Shown here: positions 1 to 4,564 of the stretch, in pieces
Layout: every line of letters begins with the position of its first letter
Numbering within the stretch: the stretch's first letter is position 1
DNA from: Mycobacterium sp.
GTDB lineage: Bacteria > Actinomycetota > Actinomycetes > Mycobacteriales > Mycobacteriaceae
DNA: 10,911 nucleotides
Direction of reading: 5' to 3'
Assembly: GCA_020438915.1 (NCBI GenBank)
Contig: JAGQTR010000157.1
Location: 1 to 10,911 of the forward strand
Made by a program: the position numbers and the translations under genes
Notes under the pieces: model-generated
What the model was told of the DNA's origin: nothing
Seen by the model: the letters and a program-made list of their open reading frames with translations, nothing else
The model's database searches: none

Positions 1-1961
1 CGATCGAGAACTTCGGTAACGACGCGAACATCGGCGCGGTCGTGCGTACCGCGAACGCCTTCGCCGTCGACACGGTACACATCGTCGGCCGCCGGCGCTG
101 GAACCGCCGCGGGGCCATGGTCACCGACCGCTATCAACGGCTGCGCCACCACGAGACGACCGTCGATCTGCTGAACTTCGCCGCTCAGTCCGGGCTGGTC
201 GTCGTCGCCGTCGATAACGTCCCCGGGGCAGAGCGCATCGAAGACGTCACCTTGCCGCGGGACTGCCTGTTGGTCTTCGGCCAGGAGGGGCCGGGCATCA
301 CCGCCGAAGCAGCCGCCGGCGCGCACTCGACGGTCTCTATCGCCCAGTTCGGCTCCACCCGCAGCATCAATGCAGCGGTCGCGGCCGGGATCGCCATGCA
401 CACCTGGATCCGCCAGCACGCCGATCTGGGCCGCGCCTGGTGATGAAGCCGGGATGTCGGCGCCCCCGGGCCGGGGTCGCAGCAGCAGCCACACGGCCAC
501 CGCCGCTGCCAGCAACAACGCCGCACCGACCCCGGAAGCGACGGCAAGGCCTTCGGTGAACGCCGACTTGGTGACCGTGAGCAATTCGGCGCCCTGCTTG
601 CCGGGCAGCTGCGCCGCCGCCTGGATGGCGCCGGGTAGCGAATCACGGGCGTGGGCCGCCACCTCCGCCGGGACGTCGGGCGCGATCACCACCGTGCGGT
701 AGACGGCGGTGAGGATCGAGCCCAGCGTTGCGATCCCCAGCGCCATCCCGAGTTCGTAGGCGGTTTCGGAGACCGCGGCGGCCGAGCCTGCCTGCTCTTT
801 GGGCACGCTGGCGAGGATCACGTCGCTGGCGACGGTGAACGCCAGGCCCAGACCCACACCGACGATGAACAACGCCACGCCCAGCGGTAGGTAAGGCGTG
901 ACGGGCCTGAACAGCGTCAGCGACGTCGCCAGGAAGGCCATCGCGACACCGACCAGGGCCAAGCCGGTGGTGAGTACCAGTCGGTGCGAGACATAGCGCA
1001 CGGCCACGCCGGCGAGTACGCCGAACGCCGTGGCGGTGACCGCCGCGGGCAACTCGGCCAGACCGGCCTTGAGCGGGCCGTAACCGTGCACGAGCTGGAA
1101 GTACTGGGACAGGAAGAACACCAGCCCCGACAGGCCCAGCACCGACAGCAGGTTGGCCGACACCACCCCGGAGAACACCGGGTTGCCGAACAGCCGAACG
1201 TCGATCAGGGGCACCGGTAGGCGCAGTTGGCGCCGCACGAACAAGGCCAACGCGGCCGCACCGACGGCACCGGCGATGACGGCGTCGATACGCAGACCGT
1301 CGGCCAGGCCGGTGAAGCCCTCCTTGATGCCGTACACCACACCGAGCATCCCCAGCATGGACAGCGCCACGCTGGGCAGATCCCAGGGGCCGGGTTCGGG
1401 GTTGCGGTGTTCGGGCAGCAGTAGGACGCCGCCGACGAGCAGAACCAGCATCACCGGAATGTTGATCAGAAAGACCGAGCCCCACCAGAAGTGCTCGAGC
1501 AGCACACCGCCGACCACCGGCCCCAGCGCGGCGCCGGCCGAGAAGGCCGCCGCCCATACGCCGACGGCGATGCTGCGCTCCCGCTGGTCGGGAAACAGCC
1601 CGCGGATCAGCGCCAGCGTGGCCGGTGTCAGCGTCGCGCCGGCCATGCCCAGCAGCGCGCGCGTCAGGATCAGAATCTGGGGTGTCGTCGAGTACGCGGT
1701 GACGGCCGAGATGATAGCGAAAGCTGTTGCCCCGCAGAGTAGTAACTTCTTGTGGCCGATTCGGTCGCCGAGACTTCCCATGCTGATCAGGAGGGCGGCC
1801 AGCACGAACGAGTAAATATCGCCGATCCAAAGAATCTGGGTGCCGGTGGTGGCGAGGTCTGCGCTGATGAACGGGGTCGCCAGCGCGAGAACCGTGCCGT
1901 CGACCCCGATAAGCAGCACCGCCATCGTGAGGACGCCGAGGGCGAACCAGCGGTGCGTCAT
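1..1961 (-). CDS. DHA2-family MFS multidrug efflux transporter (LfrA/SmvA/QacA-like), 3' end not in window
   Basis: This is a 14-helix major facilitator drug:proton antiporter of the inner membrane. It starts MTHRWFALGVLTMAVLLIGVDG. An Asp at residue 21 sits in the first helix. Motif A is GSLGDRIGHKK at residues 62-72. Motif C of TM5 antiporters is GAALGPVVGG at 143-152. The strongly hydrophobic core ends near residue 500 with WLLLRPRPGG. The start is ATG at 1961-1959, overlapping the TetR stop as ATGA, so the two genes are translationally coupled. The order repressor-transporter and the sequence character resemble lfrR-lfrA of M. smegmatis (family knowledge), which exports fluoroquinolones and dyes. 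The substrate here is unknown. Oddly, the frame has no stop anywhere to the window edge: after the normal C-terminus it continues for about 150 non-transporter-like codons antisense to the methyltransferase. The transporter proper is about 460-1961. The tail is either real or reflects a sequence error. Confidence 0.88.
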   Translation of the reverse strand, partial: MTHRWFALGVLTMAVLLIGVDGTVLALATPFISADLATTGTQILWIGDIYSFVLAALLISMGSLGDRIGHKKLLLCGATAFAIISAVTAYSTTPQILILTRALLGMAGATLTPATLALIRGLFPDQRERSIAVGVWAAAFSAGAALGPVVGGVLLEHFWWGSVFLINIPVMLVLLVGGVLLLPEHRNPEPGPWDLPSVALSMLGMLGVVYGIKEGFTGLADGLRIDAVIAGAVGAAALALFVRRQLRLPVPLIDVRLFGNPVFSGVVSANLLSVLGLSGLVFFLSQYFQLVHGYGPLKAGLAELPAAVTATAFGVLAGVAVRYVSHRLVLTTGLALVGVAMAFLATSLTLFRPVTPYLPLGVALFIVGVGLGLAFTVASDVILASVPKEQAGSAAAVSETAYELGMALGIATLGSILTAVYRTVVIAPDVPAEVAAHARDSLPGAIQAAAQLPGKQGAELLTVTKSAFTEGLAVASGVGAALLLAAAVAVWLLLRPRPGGADIPASSPGAAQIGVLADPGVHGDPGRDRCIDAAGGAELGDRDRRVRAGGCFGGDARPLLAEDQQAVPRQGDVFDALCPGDVIDGDDDQPGLSGEVQQIDGRLVVAQPLIAVGDHGPAAVPAPAADDVYRVDGEGVRGTHDRADVRVVTEVLD
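3..443 (+). CDS. TrmH/SpoU-family RNA 2'-O-methyltransferase (5' end missing)
   Basis: This is the C-terminal 146 residues of a SPOUT-superfamily RNA ribose methyltransferase. Such enzymes transfer a methyl group from S-adenosylmethionine to a 2'-hydroxyl in tRNA or rRNA. The frame is open from the first bases, so the start lies outside the window. The three SpoU motifs are visible in order: motif 1 as NDANIGAVVRTANAF at the left edge, motif 2 as LLVFGQEGPGI in the middle, and motif 3 as QFGSTRSINAAVAAGIAMHTW near the end. Together they form the trefoil-knot cofactor site. The gene stops at a tandem TGA TGA. It corresponds by family and relative position to M. tuberculosis Rv0380c (established knowledge, not searched). 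The exact RNA target cannot be told from the sequence. A transporter reading frame runs antisense, codon on codon, across the whole gene. Confidence 0.93.
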   Translation: MENFGNDANIGAVVRTANAFAVDTVHIVGRRRWNRRGAMVTDRYQRLRHHETTVDLLNFAAQSGLVVVAVDNVPGAERIEDVTLPRDCLLVFGQEGPGITAEAAAGAHSTVSIAQFGSTRSINAAVAAGIAMHTWIRQHADLGRAW

Positions 1962-2500
1962 GCGCTGTGAACTCCGTGCAACAGCAGGTCGGTGATGAGT
2001 CGGTCGAAATCGCGTTCGGCGACGCGTCCTGCCCGGATGGCCCAGGCGGTCCCACCGACCAAGCTGTACAGCGCCTCGGTGAGCCAGGCTGCGGTCAGGT
2101 CGTGTCGGAAGTCCCCGTCGTGTTGACCGCGCTGGAACAGCGCCGTGATCTCGGTGTCGATCTCCAGCCAGGCCTCCTGGGTGTTGTCGAAGTCCAGTTC
2201 CTGGCTCTGGCTGTACAACAGCGCCAGATACGGCGACACGGGCTGGCATGCCGCGATCAGCCGGCGCAGCGCGTCGGTGGCCGTACCATCCTGCAGCCGA
2301 ACAGTTTTCAGTACTTTGCGCATCTCGACTACGGCAAGGTTCTCGAGCGCCTCGGTGAGCGCGCGCCTGCCGGAAAAGTACCGGTGCAGCGTTGCCCGGC
2401 TGACGCCGACGGCGGCGGCGATCTCATCCTGCGTGGCGTTCGGACGGCGGCCGAGGAAGTCGGCCGCGGCGCGCAGCAACTGATCGTGAGTGACCGCCAT
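1958..2500 (-). CDS. TetR-family transcriptional repressor (LfrR-like) of the adjacent efflux gene
   Basis: This is a 180-residue one-component regulator. Residues 1-50 form the TetR DNA-binding domain: MAVTHDQLLRAAADFLGRR, then the helix-turn-helix around DEIAAAVGVSRATLHRYFSGR. The rest is a helical ligand-binding and dimer domain. I chose ATG 2500 because a TATAGT -10-like hexamer lies 6 bases upstream, which fits a leaderless mycobacterial mRNA, and because no ribosome binding site is present. An in-frame ATG at 2518 (adding MSYSRC) would fall inside the operator-like repeat and is less likely. The longer open frame continuing rightward is only the shadow of the GH76 gene. The stop overlaps the transporter start by ATGA, so one operon is likely. 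By analogy with LfrR, TetR and QacR it should repress its own operon until a transported drug binds; this is inference. Confidence 0.9.
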   Translation of the reverse strand: MAVTHDQLLRAAADFLGRRPNATQDEIAAAVGVSRATLHRYFSGRRALTEALENLAVVEMRKVLKTVRLQDGTATDALRRLIAACQPVSPYLALLYSQSQELDFDNTQEAWLEIDTEITALFQRGQHDGDFRHDLTAAWLTEALYSLVGGTAWAIRAGRVAERDFDRLITDLLLHGVHSA

Positions 2501-2506
2501 GCAACG

Positions 2507-2512
2507 ACTATA
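2507..2512 (-). promoter_or_regulatory. Probable -10 box of the tetR-efflux operon (leaderless start)
   Basis: The bottom strand reads TATAGT here, followed by CGTTGC and then the ATG of the repressor. A -10 hexamer 6 bases from the start codon would put transcription initiation on the ATG, a common arrangement in mycobacteria. No convincing -35 is visible. The call is inference from spacing. Confidence 0.45.
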
Positions 2513-2513
2513 G

Positions 2514-2538
2514 CTCATATGAGACAGAAACGTCTCAT
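2514..2538. promoter_or_regulatory. Inverted repeat, probable TetR operator
   Basis: ATGAGAC at 2519-2525 and GTCTCAT at 2532-2538 are perfect 7-base inverted arms around a 6-base spacer. A further half site, CTCAT at 2514-2518, abuts the left arm and makes the 10-base palindrome CTCATATGAG. The element therefore has three alternating half sites. It lies immediately upstream of the presumed -10 box of tetR and between tetR and the divergent GH76 gene, the usual place for an autoregulatory TetR site. Binding by this repressor is inferred, not shown. Confidence 0.65.
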
Positions 2539-2541
2539 CGT

Positions 2542-2569
2542 ACACCGTGGGGGCTGCCCCTCCCGGTGT
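2542..2569. repeat. GC-rich imperfect hairpin upstream of the GH76 gene
   Basis: ACACCG (2542-2547) pairs with CGGTGT (2564-2569), and an inner GGGGC (2550-2554) pairs with GCCCC (2556-2560). The stem-loop sits 27 bases before the GH76 start. It could shape the 5' leader, but no riboswitch or attenuator pattern is recognisable. Confidence 0.35.
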
Positions 2570-2596
2570 GCAGTGGTTTAGGGCAGGATCACTGTC

Positions 2597-3748
2597 ATGG
2601 ATCAGTTGTGGGCCAACCGTGCCGCCAGCGCGGAAGCCGCGATCGCAAAGCGGCACCTCAAGCGGCTGTGGGGGATACCGGGCACCCAACTCGGCGTGGT
2701 GGCCTGGCCAGCGGCCAAACAGCACCGGCGCTTCCGAACCTGGCATTACTGGTGGCAGGCCCACCTGCTGGACAACCTGGTGGATGCGCAGGTACGTGAC
2801 CCCCGTCCCGAACGTCTGACGTCGATCACCCGGCAGATTCGCGGACACCGGATCCGCAATCTCGGATCCTGGGTGAACGACTACTACGACGACATGGCGT
2901 GGCTGGCACTGGCGCTGGAACGCGCCGGCCGGCTGACCGGGGTGGGCCGGCCAAAAGCGCTGGAGAAACTCGCCGAACAGTTCCTCAATGCCTGGGTGCC
3001 CGAGGACGGCGGCGGAATTCCCTGGCGCAAGCAGGACCAATTCTTCAATGCTCCCGCCAATGGGCCGGCCGGCATCTTCCTGGCCCGTCACGAGAAGCGG
3101 CTGCGGCGGGCGCAGCAGATGGCCGACTGGATCGATGAGACGCTGATCGACCAGGAGACCCACCTGGTGTTCGATGGCATCAAGGCAGGCTCGCTGGTCC
3201 GGGCGCAGTACACCTACTGTCAGGGCGTGGTGCTCGGATTGGAAACCGAGCTCGCTACCCGCACCTCCGATGTCAGGCATGCCGAACGAGTGCACCGGCT
3301 GGTGGCTGCCGTGGCCGCGCACATGGCGCCCGACGGCGTGATCAAGGGTGCCGGAGGCGGTGACGGCGGCTTGTTCAATGGAGTGCTGGCGCGTTATCTG
3401 GCGCTGGTCGCCACCGCGCTTCCGCTCCGCGGGCTCAAAGACGAGCAGGCCCGGGGCACGGCGCGTTCGCTGGTGCTCGCCTCGGCGCGGGCCGCCTGGG
3501 ATAACCGTCAGACCGCCGAGGACCTGCCCTTGTTCAGCGCGTTCTGGGATCGAGATGCCGAACTGCCGACGGCCGCGACCAAGGAGGCGCAGTTCGTTGA
3601 AGGCGCGGTGAACTCGTCGCAGATTTCCGAACGCGACCTCTCGGTGCAGTTGGCGGGTTGGATGCTGATGGAAGCTGCTCATACCGTCGCCGAGGCCGAG
3701 GCCGAGGCCGAGGCCGGCGCTCGGGGCGAGGACACTTCCGAGCAGTGA
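2597..3748 (+). CDS. lamH: GH76 family endo-alpha-1,6-mannanase (LamH/Rv0365c type)
   Basis: This is a 383-residue glycoside hydrolase family 76 protein, an (alpha/alpha)6-barrel that cleaves alpha-1,6-mannosidic bonds. The hallmark paired catalytic aspartates are in NDYYDDMAWLAL (Asp98-Asp99). Other family-like stretches are RTWHYWWQAHLLDNLVDAQ (47-65), the GGGIPWRKQDQFFNAPANGPAG segment, and YTYCQGVVLGLE with a helical C-terminal half. The start is ATG with AGGGCAGG about 10 bases upstream. No signal peptide or membrane segment is visible. The M. tuberculosis orthologue Rv0365c is described as LamH, which cuts the mannan of lipomannan and lipoarabinomannan and releases capsular arabinomannan. 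I assign that role by family and by the shared dedA-fba neighbourhood, not by search. The gene is convergent with dedA, only 7 bases away. Its C-terminus is an AEAEAEAEAGA tail encoded by a hexamer repeat. Confidence 0.88.
   Translation: MDQLWANRAASAEAAIAKRHLKRLWGIPGTQLGVVAWPAAKQHRRFRTWHYWWQAHLLDNLVDAQVRDPRPERLTSITRQIRGHRIRNLGSWVNDYYDDMAWLALALERAGRLTGVGRPKALEKLAEQFLNAWVPEDGGGIPWRKQDQFFNAPANGPAGIFLARHEKRLRRAQQMADWIDETLIDQETHLVFDGIKAGSLVRAQYTYCQGVVLGLETELATRTSDVRHAERVHRLVAAVAAHMAPDGVIKGAGGGDGGLFNGVLARYLALVATALPLRGLKDEQARGTARSLVLASARAAWDNRQTAEDLPLFSAFWDRDAELPTAATKEAQFVEGAVNSSQISERDLSVQLAGWMLMEAAHTVAEAEAEAEAGARGEDTSEQ
3689..3712 (+). repeat. Four tandem GCCGAG hexamers in the GH76 3' end
   Basis: Four perfect copies of GCCGAG, followed by GCCGGC, encode alternating Ala-Glu residues near the C-terminus of the mannanase. 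Copy changes would keep frame and alter only the tail length. Confidence 0.8.
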
Positions 3749-3755
3749 CGGGACC

Positions 3756-4451
3756 TTAGGTAGTCGGCTCCGGCTCGGCGGCCCCGGAAGCCTGTTTGAT
3801 GGCCTTGCGCCGCTTGTACCACTCGAAGGCCATCGGCAGGACCGAGAGGATCACGATCCCGATGACGATGGGCTCGAGCAGGCTCTGGATCACCTCGAAC
3901 CGGCCGAGCCAGTACCCCAGCAGGGTCAGGCCGATCCCCCACACCATGGCGCCGACGGCGTTGTAGAGGGTGAATACCGCGTAGTTCATCTTGGCGGCAC
4001 CGGCGGTGATGGGGGCCAGGGTGCGCACGATCGGTACGAACCGCGCGATCACGATCGCGAACGGACCGCGTTGCTCGAAAAATAGGTGCGCCTCGTCGAG
4101 GTAGCGCTGCTTGAGGAACCGCGCGTTGGGCTTGAACATGGCGGTGCCGATGTTGCGTCCGATCCAGTAGCCCAGCTGGCCGCCGAGTACCGCCGCAATC
4201 GGGATGAACACCAGCAGCTGCCAGAGCTGGAAGTTGGCTTGCACGGTGCCGTCCTGGGCTGCGGCGGCGGTGCCGGCCGCCAGCATCCCAGCCACGAACA
4301 GCAGCGAATCGCCGGGCAGGATCGGAAACAGCACTCCGGACTCGACGAAGACAACCACCAGCAGCCCGATCAGCGCCCAGGTGCCGAAGTAGCCGAGCAG
4401 GTTGATCGGGTCCATGAAATCGGGCATCAGCGCGAGATTGTCGACGACCAC
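3756..4451 (-). CDS. DedA-family integral membrane protein (Rv0364 type)
   Basis: This is a 231-residue multi-pass inner-membrane protein of the DedA/SNARE-associated Pfam family. Members are linked to membrane homeostasis and to recycling of undecaprenyl phosphate and other lipid carriers (family knowledge). Family signatures are visible in order: ESGVLFPILPGDSLLFVAG (residues about 37-55), GGQLGYWIGRNIGTAMF, the RYLDEAHLFFEQRG linker, and the re-entrant ARFVPIVRTLAPITAGAAKM with its conserved Arg pair. The C-terminus YKRRKAIKQ is basic and presumably cytoplasmic. The start is taken as GTG 4451, just behind AGGAC. ATG 4427 (MPDFMDPINLLG) is possible and would better match a short N-terminus. 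The gene is convergent with the GH76 gene, as in M. tuberculosis. A role in supplying or recycling polyprenyl-phosphate used for lipomannan/LAM synthesis would fit the neighbour, but is inference. Confidence 0.92.
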   Translation of the reverse strand: MVVDNLALMPDFMDPINLLGYFGTWALIGLLVVVFVESGVLFPILPGDSLLFVAGMLAAGTAAAAQDGTVQANFQLWQLLVFIPIAAVLGGQLGYWIGRNIGTAMFKPNARFLKQRYLDEAHLFFEQRGPFAIVIARFVPIVRTLAPITAGAAKMNYAVFTLYNAVGAMVWGIGLTLLGYWLGRFEVIQSLLEPIVIGIVILSVLPMAFEWYKRRKAIKQASGAAEPEPTT

Positions 4452-4512
4452 GGGTCCTAAGGGTACCGGCGGATGGGCGCGAGTTCCGAATCAGCGCGAT
4501 GCCGCACACGAG

Positions 4513-4545
4513 TACGCGCCCCGCCGGTGATCAGCGGGGCGCGTA
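4513..4545 (-). terminator. Strong stem-loop downstream of the secreted propeller gene
   Basis: TACGCGCCCCGC (4513-4524) and GCGGGGCGCGTA (4534-4545) are perfect 12-base arms around a 9-base loop. The structure begins 19 bases after the stop of the leftward 929-residue gene and lies before dedA on the same strand. There is no T-run after it, which is common for mycobacterial intrinsic terminators. It probably insulates dedA from the upstream gene. Confidence 0.7.
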
Positions 4546-4564
4546 AGCCGTCTTCGGGGTTACA

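Noticed and set aside
643..2055. 470-codon leftward open frame across the transporter region
   Set aside because: It is Arg/Gly/His-rich with no recognisable motif. The in-register MFS frame beside it shows motifs A and C and clear helices, so this is a shadow of high-GC coding DNA.
2501..3682. Long N-terminal extension of the TetR frame opposite the GH76 gene
   Set aside because: The extension is antisense to a clear GH76 enzyme and lacks domain features. TetR proteins are about 180-220 residues, and the DNA-binding domain starts at ATG 2500.
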